64,000 nt of DNA, from contig NC_092271.1 in the NCBI RefSeq assembly GCF_036320965.1, forward strand, positions 23,881,036 to 23,945,035, in the 5' to 3' direction. The position numbers were made by a program, and so were the translations under genes. The DNA is from Panulirus ornatus. Lineage: Eukaryota > Arthropoda > Malacostraca > Decapoda > Palinuridae. Below the pieces are notes generated by a model. That model did not search any database, was not told the origin of the DNA, and saw only the letters and a list, made by a program, of their open reading frames with translations. Numbering within the stretch: the first letter of the stretch is position 1; each line of letters starts with the position of its first letter. Shown piece after piece: positions 43,007 through 58,900 of the stretch.

Positions 43007-44719
43007 TTATATATGCCTTAAAAATAATTTGTCTTTCCATAGGTATATGGCGTTTGAAGTCCAAGTCAATCAGAGTCTCAAAGGTTATTATGTACAAAGT
43101 GACTGTGTACCACGTCTTAGAATTATGTTCAACTCAGGAAAGACATTCCATTTGTTCAAGCTCACTCGACAAAAATGGTAATACACTAGATGTCAGAAGC
43201 AAAGGGTAATGATGGTGATGAGCAAAAGATCAGGTATAGGATGAGACAGTAGGAAAGAAAGATGGCAGACAATCCCCCTGCTAGTTTAGGGAAACTCCTA
43301 CATCAGGTCTTTGTTACGTAAAAGATGGCTGGTTGTTTCAGCTTTAGGTATATCAAAAACTAGAGTTAAGGCCGTCCACGTTAAGCTACATCGACCAACC
43401 GAAAAATCTCAATACCTCCTTCAAGTACTAACAATGACTGTAAGACCACATACACTGATCATGTAGCATGACTCATGCAGGACGTAATTTTTCATCGTCC
43501 ATTATCATTCATAAACACTAAAGTACACCCTCCACATACGTAAAAATAATCATATTCACACGAACATTCTAAATTATGGTTATCATATATCTTTAAGTGT
43601 TTATGCTTAGTGAAAATTACGAGTAACAATTTCCTTCACTAGTCCTATGTAGATATGAGATGGTTCCTTATAACTGTACGTTTGTATCAGTATGAAATGA
43701 TGGAGAAAAAATGACACACAATGCTTTTTGATGGTGATCTATTTATGGCCCTTGTGCAAGGAAAAAGCAGCGAGTTTCAAATACGAAATAATACAAGCAA
43801 TGAAGAGAAAACAGACCCCCCCCCAAAAAAAAAAGTTGTTTAATTCACATCCAGCAGCCTACCCTCCAAATACAAATGTAATTATGAAGGATGCCTTCAC
43901 TTCCAAAGGGCTGGAGTGTATTTTAAATCTATCTTCAAAGAGCATACTGTATAACTCGGGTATGACTGACTTCATCTTTCATCGCCGCTCTCAAGGGGTT
44001 ATTTTCTGAACCCATAATAGACTTGTTAATCACCTGCATAAAGACCAGCAGCTTAGCATCACGATAAGCATCTCAGTATCATAACCAAGAGCTCAGCATA
44101 ATGACCACAGTATCTTAACAATCAATAATTTAGGACAATGATTAGTAGTTCAGCATCCATGACTTCCAACTTGAACTCGATCATGCACTGCACTTCTGAT
44201 TAATAAGAACTACCAGCTGAGTACGTGTGTAGTCAGCACAACAGAAGCAGCGGCATCAGCAATGGCAACTCAAAACATTACACGCGCTAGCGATAAGGAA
44301 AAAAAAAAAAAATGTATGTATAGCATCCGCGCACGGAAATCTCGCCTCTCCCTGATCTCGGGAACCATCAGACGAGGTCTTTCACGTGTGGTGATGATAC
44401 GTGGAACTCGTACATACGCGGTGGGTGGGTACATAAACTCACTGCAACACAAGACACACTTACACCAACCCTGTGACTCATACGGACACAGGAAAGAAAA
44501 AAGCGGTGGTGGGAGCGGCAGGTAAGCTAGGCTACACTAAGCGGGCGGGCGACGGAATTTCAACGAACTGTTTACACTAGGAAAATAACGCCACATTCTC
44601 CCCAAAGCACTGGAAAAAATAGTCACGTTCGTCCCATAGGACGTTCTCTAATTTCGTTTAAATATATACTGGGAGTACGTGTAGGATGGTTGTTTGATTA
44701 CTGTAGCAGACCATTCTCC

Positions 44720-45660
44720 CAAATTTGTCCTATAGTTTGAACCTTAATCATGTATAATCCCACAGCGAGTACACTCCGAATGTGAGCCCCTATAGCTGGG
44801 TCACTGCCGTTTGTATTTATGATTAGTACACTACCAAAGACATAAAAAAAAACAATACAATCAACGTGTACACTGCCAAACAATACTCTATAGTTTGTAA
44901 CCAATATGTATCATTTAATCATTACATTCCCACAGCCAGCATCGAACACTCTTGTACATAAACACTCCTGCATCCACTACACTTTCAGTGCACTTTCAAA
45001 CATTCCCCTGCAGCCAGTACACCCAAGAGAATGTAAACTCCCAGAGGCAGACTGTACCAGTAAACCAAAGAACAACGTGCGTACATTACCCTCCACCTCA
45101 GAACTAGACCAAACTGGCTCTACTACACTGTGAGTGTAGCAATAATATAGCTACATTTCTCAACTTGTACACCACTCAGCCAGTACAATACATACTCCTT
45201 CCTGTACATACCTGGATTCTAGGTATTTCCTTACTACGTACGCTTAGTCTGCATGTTCTAATATCTCTTCAGTATATGCATCTTTGCCATATGCATTACC
45301 ATCGAACATGTACTTTGCATTCTGTAAAATTTCTCAAATCATACATTGAAAATGTACACACCTCAGTCTGTGTACTCTATCGGTCTGCACATTTCCTAAA
45401 TGTTAAGTCTGCATACTGCTTCAGCTCGTACATTTCCGTGTCTGTAAACTACTTAATCTGTAAACTCTGAGTCTACAGTCTTAGCTTCTTCACGCACTAC
45501 ATCTGTCCCTTCTGGAAACTCACAAGTTGTACACTTTCAGTAAACACATTCCCCAAATTTATATAAACGCCTGTACACTCAAATCCTGTAAAATCAGTCA
45601 GAAAACTGTATACTCCTCAAGGTGGTGTACATTCTCTCCCTAGGTACACTCTCTCATCCT
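44720..45660 (+). repeat. Degenerate minisatellite, period about 20
   Basis: Forty or so diverged units of the type GTACACTCCCACAGCC and CTGTAAACTCC. It explains the short open frames in this interval. Confidence 0.5.
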
Positions 45661-47171
45661 GTGTAACACCAGCCAGTGGACCAATAAAATGAGGGTTGGT
45701 CACATGATCTGTGAGACCCAGTCAAAGGATCAATGCCTGGTTGTCGAAGAAGCAACGAGACGTCCAGCAGCACTGGAATCCCCACAAACAGAAACATAAA
45801 CATACACTAAACGCAAGCACATGCACTCACTCACAAAGACACACGCGCATGGCGTCTAGATTCATCTCATATTAACAAGACGTGGGCGCGGGCGATACAG
45901 CAAGGCCAAGCTGAGGCTAGGCTTTGGATGAAGGCAGGAGGCAGGGCCCCATGGGTGAGGAGAAGTGTGCGGTCAGGAGCAGGCTGGTGTAGGGTAGTTC
46001 ACAGCGGACGAGATGTTTCAACTATGTCCGCCCAAGTTGCCAGAAGCGATGGCCCGAGTTTACTGTGTGGGCCAGACTTGCAACATCGCCCCCGCTCGCG
46101 AGGCTACGTGCAGGCTGCTGGTACGACTTGACCAACGTTGTACATAGCGCTGTCTCCGGACTTCTTTACTTTTGAGAATACCGAAAGTTAATAGCAGGAT
46201 ATCATTGTTGCCTCAACAATGGCAGGCGAGGCGAACACTGTCTCAACTTCCTCCTAAAATTACGTAGCCTCGTTCACTTCCAAATCTCTAGACACTTGCT
46301 GGACGTACGATACATCTCAGCTTCTCACCCGCCACAACCACGAGAATTCCGTTACACTGCACTTCATATAATCACAAACACGTATTCACTATGATACGAC
46401 GTTCCAAAGACAACTTTCACCACACACCAGATGGAGAACACGGAGGCAACACTGTCTCCTAGCGACGCCGTCTCTAACACTACCTGTAGCCGTCCAGGTG
46501 AGCCACGCCGCTGCCAGCCGCCCGCCCGCTCCCTCATGCCCCTCCTCCCTTTGCATTTTAACATCCTCTGGTGGCAATTAACTCATCGTTCCTCGCAGCA
46601 ACTTTATTACTGCAATTAAGACACAAAAGCAAAGCAAAAGGAAAATAAGGCATCTGAAAAGTATTATAGTGGCTATGACACCTGTGCTGCCAGAGTCTCG
46701 GAGAGAGTGTCGTGCAGACTTTAAGACCCGAAAGTTTGGAACTACCGCGCCCACACGGCGCGGTCAAAACGCCAGTCTACGGCCACGCCACGCCAAGGAT
46801 TGTGTTTTGATATATCTTCAATTTTCTATCCATTACAAGCTACTCGATCTAAACAAAATGGCACATTCATAGTAAAAGCGCTTCAACCTACTCTTACCTT
46901 AAATAAGTAATCTATTGAGCATGATTACGATCTCAGGGTATGATGGACCTGCTACTTAACCTGCTCAACGGTCAAGTTAAAGGCTAGAGCTAGAGCTCAA
47001 GGGGGGTTTAAGATTAATGATACCACTCTACATCCTGGACAGCAATCATGTGACTGATTCCTGTTGACAACTTATAGCACAACACACACCGAACCAGACA
47101 CCACAAACTTTACTATGCCCGTCCACTCCACACGACATCATACTTCCTGTACACCACACACACATACACAC

Positions 47172-47312
47172 ACGCGTACTGACCATGAGTCCGTTTTGGA
47201 TAGGGCCAGCATGTTTTCAAATCCTAGACGGGGTAGTTGGCCCACACCCAACCCAGGTGTTCATCCTCTCCTCTGGGCTAGTCAGTAAATGGATACCTGG
47301 CTTAGGTTAGTG
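47172..47312 (+). mobile_element. tRNA-derived SINE, copy 2 (5'-truncated head)
   Basis: Shares TACTGACCATGAGTC with copy 1 and the body word TTGGCCCACACCCAACCCAG. The tail GTAAATGGATACCTGGC is absent from copy 1 but recurs in copy 3. As in copy 1, a CA-rich run stands just before the head. Confidence 0.6.
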
Positions 47313-47482
47313 TGTTTGTGTATAATGCAGTAAAGTGAGTAGTAAGGACATGGCAAATATAAATAAGCGACGAGGCAATACAAAACTCTCCCCGTAACAC
47401 ATAAGTAGTAACAACAAAGTATCCTGTACACCACGCTGTACCAATGCAAGTGCTGTGCATCGCGGTACACCAGCTAAGTTTA

Positions 47483-47662
47483 AACCCTAAAGCAGACAGT
47501 GCGACCCTTGAGTATGATAATACGACCCTCAAGTATGATGGTGGAAGAGCTGACTTGACCCTCATAGGTCGTGCTGTCGTATCCGGTTTCGTACCATTAA
47601 GTTCTAATTTTATGCCTTCAAGGTCAAGGGTCGTAACGCTATGCTTAAAGGAGTTCAGCAGT
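47483..47662. repeat. Foldback-like repeat
   Basis: Left arm GTGCGACCCTTGAGTATGAT repeated twice, core GCTGACTTGACCCTCATAGG, right arm TCAAGGGTCGTAACGCTATG. Confidence 0.5.
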
Positions 47663-48931
47663 CACAAGTCCCACGCCTCGAGACATCATCGAAGCGTAAC
47701 TTTAAACCTAAGCCAAGAATGTAGGGAAGGGACCAGAGAGAAACATGGCTGCCTATCAGAAGCAGCTTAAGCCTTCCCACGGGAGGCAAGGCACAGCAGA
47801 GGAACCCGGTGTGCGGTATGAACGGTGGCCGTCGTGCATCCTGTTCGCGAACGATAATGTAAGGCAAGGTGCTGTCTACACTGAGGTGGATAATTCCACT
47901 CAGTTTATTAGGCAATTCCAAAGTTACGCTCAATACATATACTTACTTCTTAACCCTGGCGTCCCTTCTACTCTTAACAGATAATTTTAAGTGCCATAAA
48001 AGCTAATTCACTACATACCAGACTCCTTAGAAATACTTCTAGGAGCCTATCCTACTATTCTCGTCAAAAAGTACTGAGTTAAAGACGTTCGCAAGATACC
48101 CCTGCTATGACACCTGCATGAAATTCTAGTCATATTACTTTTCTTTAGTCCCCCATCTTTCTATTAAAGAAAACGGGTTTCCTAGACAATCAATTTCATA
48201 ATTCAGAAATAAGTATACGGTGATTAGGGGCAACTACTGCAAGTACTCTTCAGAAAACGCTACGTTCTGTACGATCATTAGAGTACGTACAACAGGAGAC
48301 TGCAATTCATTTAAAATCAAGGCAGGCAACATGCCCTCGGTTCGGGAAAGTATCGAGGGTGTAACTATTCCTGCAGCTCACATGTGCACTTCACACGTCC
48401 ACCTCGGTCACGCGGACCACAGACTTCCTGGGTGGATAGCCGTGCCCCCTGTAACCTTCCAGAGGCGGTAGACAGGCCCACCTACCTGATCCTCACCCAC
48501 CACCACTACATATAACCTCACATACGCAGCAACACTGGCGAAGCCTCCGCCATTAAACAATTTTTGTACAACATATATAGTCATTTCCAAGCGATGAAGG
48601 ATCTTATTACTAAGTCTAGCTCAATATGATAAGCCAAGAAAACATTTCTCCCCTTTTCAATAAGCTGCTAGATACCTTAACATTAAGAGACTTACTGATT
48701 GGTTGCATCATGTTTACTGATGTTCACAATGCAATACATCCGTCCGACAGGACTTCCATGAAGTAAAACTTGCGTAATGTCATCTGTAGGTTAAACTCCC
48801 GACGCTCTACAAGGCTCCGGCAGCTTCAGGGCTGCGCTACTTGGTAATATGAACCGCTTTGAAGCTACAATCTCTTTAGCAAGACTACTTTTCCCAAAAT
48901 GACGATTACTGGCAGTCTAACGGCAAGCAGT

Positions 48932-49037
<106 letters not shown>

Positions 49038-49039
49038 AA

Positions 49040-51479
<2,440 letters not shown>

Positions 51480-51480
<1 letters not shown>

Positions 51481-51620
51481 AGAACAGAGAGAACTTGGAG
51501 GAAGTGAAGCATTATAGATATTTGGAAGTAGATATGGAACCACGAAACCTGGAGTGAGATATGGAGGGTGCAGGGTCAAGGGTCCCAGCCTCATTGAGGT
51601 ATGCTAAGACAGAGATACTG
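51480..51620 (+). mobile_element. Possible heavily decayed LINE fragment
   Basis: A short frame reads EEVKHYRYLEVDME, close to the FxYLGVD word found in LINE reverse-transcriptase tails. Little else is preserved downstream. Suggestive only. Confidence 0.3.
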
Positions 51621-52504
51621 CCTTTAAAAGAAAAGACTGGCAAGTTTGATGTTACATTAGTCCTGTCAGTGTTGTACAAGACATTTATGGAAGTGTTTGT
51701 TACAAAAAATTATTAATAAGGGTTTTCATCTAAAACAATAATTTTGAAGGTCAGATTCATAAATTACTACACGAGTAGGCACAGAACCTAAAGGCCCCCT
51801 TGACATTTTCCTACAGACTGGCCAGTGGAATATTTTTGATGTGTTTGGTAACAATGTAGCGGATGATACATGACTGCACATTTTCCCTCCAGGTACAAGC
51901 AGGTCATTCATGTATGTATTGGTTGCAGAGAATGTGTTAAGAAGCAAGGTAAGCAATGCTTACCCTACAAAATTAGTATTGAAATATTCCATCAGGTCAT
52001 CTCGGTAAGTTTAACTTAAATTTTCTTTTGTTTAGCTATTACAGAAATCTACATTGTTACAATCTAACATGGTGATTTATTTGCAGTCCAATCCTGCGAG
52101 ATAGATGCACTTGTAGCTTGGAGAGTATCAGGATAAGCAATTACATTTGCTTCTTGGACCTCAAAACACAGTGATCTGATCATGCCAAACATATGAAGAC
52201 TTTAATCTAAAGTGCATTCAAGCACTCTCTCCCTTATCCAAATACATATCATCAGTATTTTATCAGCAATTCATTTCTTTTATTTTCTCTCTGCAGTACA
52301 ATAATTATCACATAACAGTGTAAAGCAACTGAGACATATATTTCTCAACGGATTAGCTGACATGCCCTTAATAAATCAACCTACCACTTTTCTTGTTCAG
52401 CAGCAGCTACAGAACCAGTTCTCATTCAGGTGTAATCACTTATCTGAAATTCTTACCATAAAAGTAAGCTGACATGGTTAGGGTATAAAGGGCTTGGCTT
52501 GGAA

Positions 52505-53060
52505 AGGTAAGACATGGTGAAAAAACTAGACTTTCATAAAGGTCCTATCTATTCAGATGACCTCCCAGTAAAACACCATAACCCAAGACACACACAAATC
52601 CACCTTACCCTCCAGTCACCCTTTATAGACAGTTTACAGTTTCTCACTAAACAAAACATCTTTCATTCTAGGCTTCAAATGGTATTCATTCCCAACACCA
52701 GAATGCAAATACATAAGCAACACTCAAATTAAATACCCTCCAAACACAAACTGGCATCAAATATGAATAAGAAAAAATCCCTCAACATCTACAATTTCAT
52801 CAGATCCTCTTTATGCTATGCCTCATCTGCCTGGTCTTTCACCCCCTTGAAAGCAATTGTGAGAAAGCTGTAAACCACACAAAATAGTGAACCCAGAACA
52901 ATCACTGGCTGCCCAGCACTCAACACCAGTGAAACAAATGCTCCAAATTCAGACCAACCTCACAGATATGCAGCAGGACTAGAGCCATCCCCTCCAAATC
53001 ACCAACACCCAAGTAGAAATAAAAAACTTATCCCTGCCTAATGTTTCAGTAATTTCTACT
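52505..53060 (+). mobile_element. Jockey-like LINE remnant (RT thumb region)
   Basis: Plus-strand frame at 52780-52915 reads IYNFIRSSLCYASSAWSF and, after an in-frame stop, TTQNSEPRTITGC. This is the same part of the protein as in the copy at 41.1-41.8 kb (LQTTQNRTLRTAT). An open frame upstream (52514-52732) probably belongs to the same insertion. Multiple stops: a pseudogenised copy. Confidence 0.65.
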
Positions 53061-53514
53061 CACAGCAAATGACACAAAACATACAGTAAAATAAAATATC
53101 TAATTTTCTAAAGTGCCATCAAACCAAACATACATCCATTGGAAACAATACTCCCAACTTACAAATTACAATATCTTGTCTATGATCTGGACATCATCCA
53201 CTCCTACATTACTATGAACCCTAATTCATCATGATCTCAAGATATCTGATGCAACTACCACAATGAAGACATCAACATGTACAGCTCAATTGCCCTGAAC
53301 TCTAGCCAAAAAGTCACACAAACACTTCACTATACTTTATGAATGTTGGTTCTGCCCAGCGGGAATGGCCAGCTTCCCGAGTGCTGTGGAATCCCCTTAA
53401 AGACAGGAAATCTTGGGGCAAGCACATACTGTACGGGATCTATTTTTCCTAGGTCTCGGGGCAAAACTACATAATTTGTGCCAAGAACATAAAAAGGGAG
53501 AAATACTGGAAGAG

Positions 53515-54010
53515 GCGACAATTTCAGTATTTGGGAGCTATCTTGTGTACATTTAGTGATATGGAAGGAGATAAAGGAGAGAGAGCAGAGCATGGCAGAA
53601 GTGTTACTGGGTCCCTTAATATCATAATAATTAAGGGTAGAGGTGTGAGTATGGAAGTGAAGAACTGATTATGGGATAGCATAATCATCCCAACCCTGAC
53701 CTATGCAGCTGAAATATGGATATGGGATGAGTCACAGAGGTCAAGAATCCAGGCTGTGGAAACAAGTTATGTGAAAGAACCATGTGGTGTGACTAAATTG
53801 AACAAAAAAAGTAATGACGGGGTGCATGAAACATCTAGTATGGAAGAGAATGCAAAGAGAACGAATTATAGTGGTAAAGTGGGTGAAATGTCACTTTGCA
53901 GACAGAATGCGAGATGGGGAGTTTGAAAGGAGTACAATTAAAGGGGTTGGTGAGAGAGGACTAAATAAAGCAGGAGAATGCATGGAATGATGTATGCGAG
54001 GGAGGAATGT
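53515..54010 (+). mobile_element. Non-LTR retrotransposon remnant of a second family (RT C-terminus)
   Basis: From 53522 the frame reads FQYLGAILCTFSDMEGDKGE, continues to a single in-frame TGA, then IIIPTLTYAAEIWIWDESQ and IQAVETSYVKEPCGVTKLN. The FxYLG, PTLTYxxExW and CGVT motifs are typical of the end of LINE reverse transcriptases. After about 53860 the homologous frame shifts (VVKWVKCHFADRMRDGEFE). It is clearly distinct in sequence from the jockey-like copies nearby. Confidence 0.78.
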
Positions 54011-54249
54011 AAGGACAAAGATAAGTGAAGTTTGCCATGGCCATCACCTTGGTGGGAGCTCCTGGAGGGAACTGTCTTCAGAGAAATGGCCTATTTGCTC
54101 ACTCTTAAGTAATGCCCTAAAATCAGAGCCCCCTATACACAGCCAAGCTCCACAAACTTTCTGTAGTTTTCCTAGTACTTCCCATGCCCTGGTTTACCCC
54201 ATTTTACCGTGTTACCCCGTGCATACCAGCATGCTAATTCTATTTCCCT

Positions 54250-54660
54250 TCAACTTCTGACAAGTATACTCTTAGTTTCTCCTCACTCATCCTGTTCATT
54301 GTCCAGCCATTTCAGCACTCAAACATAATACTCTTAACTATCAAAGCCCATAATTTCTTACCCAATTAAGACTCTTCACACCAAATAACATCCTCAACAA
54401 CTTCATTTCTCAAATGCATCCTCCTCCATGCTTTCTTTTTAACTATAGCCCATACATATATCACCACTGGGATAATGTACCATTAAACAAATGTATCTAT
54501 GCCCTTAGACAATGATCTCTCTTTCTGAACTCCTCTATGCACTCATGACCTTAACTTCCATGTTTCTACCCCATGCCATGTTCCCTCCCAAGTATCTAAA
54601 ACTTTCTACTCTCTCCATTCACCCCAAGTCCAACTAACCTATATCTCTCTCTTCCGTCAA
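54250..54660 (-). mobile_element. LINE remnant, RT C-terminal part, opposite orientation
   Basis: Minus-strand reading gives VESFRYLGGNMAWGRNMEVKVM in two parts (54609-54544), then KLLRMLFGVKSLNWVRNYG (54411-54349) and MNRMSEEKLRVYLSEVEG (54300-54245). The order and motifs match a LINE reverse-transcriptase tail. Frames are interrupted. It abuts the plus-strand remnant at 53.5-54.0 kb head to head, so this gene-poor stretch has received several independent insertions. Confidence 0.72.
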
Positions 54661-55466
54661 GCTTATTTACAGTAACTCAGCTCTCCCTAACTAATTTCTG
54701 CAGTTTCTCACCTTAGAGTGAAGACATGCATCATCAGCAACTGATTCACTTCAAAGCATCCCCCTCCCCCATCAGACTGGAAATCTACTTATCCCTACTT
54801 TGCAATCACGAGTTTGAGTTGAAAGTCACCTTCAGCAGGCTGCATCTACTGTCAGTGGACAAAAGGGAGTACAAAATTCTCTTCTAATGATTGTAATGCA
54901 CCTTGAAGCTTGGGAGCCCTGTAAAAGGGGCCCCAATGACTAAATAATAAAAGAAATATGGTATGTATTAAAAACATGCTGTACAATACTATGCAGTCTT
55001 AAAGCATGTGCTGTTTGCATTACCTACAAAATAAAGTGTGGACATTTATCTTTTTGGAATCTACATTAAGTTAGGGTCAGGAACATAAAAACACATTTAT
55101 AAAAAATGAATATACATTATATTGTAGAGAATGCACTAATTACAATATGTATAGTGATCCTTACTCTACACATTATCAAAACACTGAAAATTGTACTTCA
55201 TCAATATACGACACCTTTTCAAGTCCTAGGAAATAAGAAGAACTCTTCTTCCTCCAATTCCCAGGTTCCTGAACAAAACTTATAAAACATCTGATAAAAA
55301 AAAATTGAACAAAATCTAAAACTTATAATTTAAGACTAATTCTTGAAAACATAGAAAACTTTTAAAGTTGCAAAGCTCTAAACAACCAACCATTTGCTGG
55401 CCTAACTCCTTGAGCAATGCAACAAACCCCACTTGATCCCATGCAACCAAGCTTCATATCCTTTTG

Positions 55467-55511
<45 letters not shown>
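55467..55511. repeat. Poly(A) tract of about 45
   Basis: Uninterrupted A run on the plus strand, 220 bases past the H2A.Z stop. It could be the tail of a plus-strand retroposon. No target-site duplication was recognised by eye. Confidence 0.95.
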
Positions 55512-55513
<2 letters not shown>

Positions 55514-55734
55514 TGGAGGTAGAGCAACTCTCAGAGTCTTTGGGGATAGGTAATGTGGGGTTAGGAGGTAGGCCATTTGGATTATAGAAAATCTTAATGA
55601 TCTTCCCCCTCAACAGGGACATCTCAACCACAGACGCACAAACAAGCATCCTCAAAACACAGTAACTGCATATCCATGGAAGTAAAGTCCCAGGGCGCAA
55701 GCCAATTTGGGCACACTTAAAATAACTAGCCCAC

Positions 55735-55926
55735 TTATACAGGTTTTTGTGAGCCCTTCTTGCCAATAAGAGACTTGTGAATATGGGGAATGACACCTCC
55801 ACCAGCAATAGTCGCTTTGATGAGTGAATCCAATTCTTCGTCACCACGGATAGCCAGCTGCAGATGGCGGGGAGTGATACGTTTCACCTTAAGATCCTTG
55901 GATGCATTACCAGCCAGCTCAAGAAC
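55735..55926 (-). CDS. H2A.Z: H2A.Z coding exon 4 (docking domain and C-terminus)
   Basis: 63 codons plus TAA, after a TTGTATTTGCAG acceptor. Encodes [17 protein letters not shown], the acidic-patch segment and the docking domain through GKKGSQKPV. It lies 4.4 kb from exon 3. No perfect AATAAA was found in the next 700 bases on the minus strand; GATAAA and AATATA variants occur near 55045 and 55115, so the 3' end is undetermined. A 45-base poly(A) tract of the plus strand (55467-55511) would be transcribed as poly(U) if the 3' UTR reaches it. Confidence 0.97.
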   Translation of the reverse strand, partial: VLELAGNASKDLKVKRITPRHLQLAIRGDEELDSLIKATIAGGGVIPHIHKSLIGKKGSQKPV

Positions 55927-58900
55927 CTGCAAATACAAATATCTGTTGTGTCTGGATTTTCTTAAAGCAATAGTGCTACTGCATGCAAAAATCTAAAAAT
56001 ACACCCTTGCGAAAGGTACTTGGGCTACATCATATCTTAAGTAACTATTTCTTCTTCAGAACTAAGACATCTACTACAATACTTGACAAAATACTAACAT
56101 TCATGAAATAAGACAATCCAAAAATTCTCCACATTGTTTCAGCCATCACCTAAATAATGAAAAAGTTACATTCCTGCAAAACCTGTCAATGTGTTAAACA
56201 GGGTAATTGAAACCCACAGCAAAATTTTCTGTACATAAATTTCATTCATGAAATATATCTGCAATAACACACTAAAAACTACTTAGGTTAGGTTTTCAGT
56301 GGAGCGAGACTTGCTCTACTTAAAGGTATGCATCACATGGGATAAAGGCTGCCAGTCAAGGAAGGTAACTTCCAGTACATACACCCAAGATAAGCAGGGT
56401 GTGACTGACCATGTAGCATCTTGCACTGATAGGATCTTGTAGCTTAGATATCAGATTCTGGATGAGGCGATATACATAAATGGCCAGCAAATCCATTACT
56501 GTTGGCAACAACCTTAACTAGGTAGTCAAATACTTTTGCTAACCCCTCAGCTGTAAAATAGCACTAGTTAGCAGACTCCATTAACTCAGCCAGATCTTGT
56601 TCTTCAAAGTCAACGATGTTGGCAAGTCGAAACTGCCTGACAAACCTGGGACATACTTTTGGCCTACCTAAAACCTAAGAAACTATACACACCAAGTTTT
56701 TATCTTAGACTTCTGTTTAGAATGCCAATCAGAGGTGCTGTAGAATTTACATAGCTCTTCCTTATCCTAAAATATCCTCAATGAAACAATAGAAAGGAGT
56801 TAACCTTAATGTCTCCATCAGTACTCACTTCCATTAAAAGCATCACGCAATCTTTAGCTATCTTGAACCCTTGAGTAATATTTTCTTTAATGAATATCCT
56901 GGGTCATTCTATTTTAATATAAGCAGTCTCACCAACATTAAACACTCATTAAGATGTGTATCCTTTTTCAGTTATTCCCTCCAAATACTATTCTGCCACT
57001 TCTGTATCACCACTGACAACCTCCTGTCATGTAGATGTAATGCAAACTATGGCTCCTCTGGAACCTCTCAAACCTTCCTTCACTTTCTCATGAATTGCCT
57101 CTCCTAATTTCTTCCTTTACTTTCTCATGAACTGCCTCTCCTAATTCAATCTTCAAATACATTTATCTATATCTCTGATGCCTGTTTCCTCCAAGAACTC
57201 CCTCAAGGGCAGTGGCCACAGCAAAATGTGTGTCCATAAATGGCTAACAGTCCCATTTCTTAGCCTTTTGTGCCTCAACCTTCACAGCCCGTTGACAGAA
57301 GGCAACTCCCTTGAGAGAGAGAAACTCTTACAGGTTGAATCCATAAACATAGACATTAAACATAAGGCATCTTAGACTGCAGCAGCTTGTCAAGGAATTA
57401 CGTCTGAAAAGGGATATTTAATAGGTCAATAAATCAATCTATTAGTTCAAGAAAATGACAAAAAAGGTCTTACAAAGGAAAAACAACAACTAGGAGACTA
57501 AGTTGTCTAGACTGGTGAAAGCTCGTGGAGAAAGTAAGAAAACAGTTCTATTCATTCTTTTTATACTTTATAATCTAATTAAATTGACAAAACTACCAGG
57601 CAGAAAAGAATTTGAAAACTTAGTAATGTTACGATTATTTGAGCATGGGGTATTCACAGATATGGCTGCCTTCAACGTGTGGGATATATTCAAGGGAGCA
57701 ATTCTCAGTTCTCTGGGGATAAGTTCCTATGAAAGGAACTAGGAAAAGGATCAGTAAACCTTATCAGCGCAATGAAATAGAGAAAAGCATATTAAAGAAT
57801 GCATTTAAGAAATAGCATATCTGACTTATAAACAAGCAGAAAAGAAACAGTGAGCCTAAGACCCTTTGCAATTCTGCTTTTACAGACTCATTTGTAAGTC
57901 TCGATAAGACAGGACCTCAAAGTAAATGATACCTTGATATATGACAACCAAAAATAGCCAACTTGCTAGGTATATATTCTACTCGTCTTTACAGACAAAA
58001 AACTAAAAACATCCCTATGCCTGTGGGTACTTCAAAAACTGGAATAGCTGACACAGTAAAACTCATAAGAAGTATGAAGCAGGAAAAGGCAGCAAGACAG
58101 TCTTACATGCTAATAACAAATTCTGTGGAAAAGAAACGATAGTGATTCTTTTATCTTAACACCTAACTGCCTCAGCCTATCTTAGTAAGATTGAGTCAAG
58201 AACAACTAGCAGTCTGGTTTCCACTTAAACACTTCATATGTCCTAGTTCAGTCCACGGATAGGGCACCACCTTCCATGTACATTAATTTCATTCTATCTT
58301 ATGCATGCTTCTCACCCTCCTGAATGTTTGGGGCCCCAATACTCCAAAGCCTTTTCCAGCATATCTTGGTATCACCAATTGTGGACCGTCCAATAGAGAA
58401 GAACCCTAAGAATTGGAAGGTATAATGATGGCAGCACAGAGCCAGCACAACAGCTCAAGTTCCCATCTGTAGCCTAGGTAGCTATTATGCCTTTCTGCCA
58501 TACACAGGTTGTTAATGTTCACTTAAGCACAAACACACACCCCATCTCACACGTAACATTAATTATCGACAGATTTTCCTGCGATGGAAACTACATGTTA
58601 GCCTAGCCTAGAGGCAAGATCTAGTTGCAAGCAATTTAAGTCATTATGTACTCTGGTCCACTCCTGAGAAAGATCCTCATAGTCAGTCAATCTTCACTCA
58701 TCCTCTCCATACATACTTGACATCTATTCTCAATATCACAGCAATATTTTGTATGAGATAGTTAACAGTGAAAACAGGCTGAAACTTTTAAATTACTAAA
58801 ACAATGAAATAAGCTGGTTGTCTTAAAAAGCAAGTGGCATAAGGAATTCAATGACTATGGAAAAGTAATTAGATAACAATACAAATCTTAAACAAGTGAT

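Larger units (their letters stand above)
45660..48930. other. No confident gene (45.7-48.9 kb)
   Basis: Holds SINE copy 2 and one foldback repeat. Two ATG-to-donor segments, at 46431-46497 and 47745-47858, are noted as weak first-exon candidates among the findings. Confidence 0.4.

Noticed and set aside
55362..55847. 161-codon minus-strand frame
   Set aside because: It overlaps H2A.Z exon 4 in another frame and includes a poly-Phe run from the poly(A) tract.
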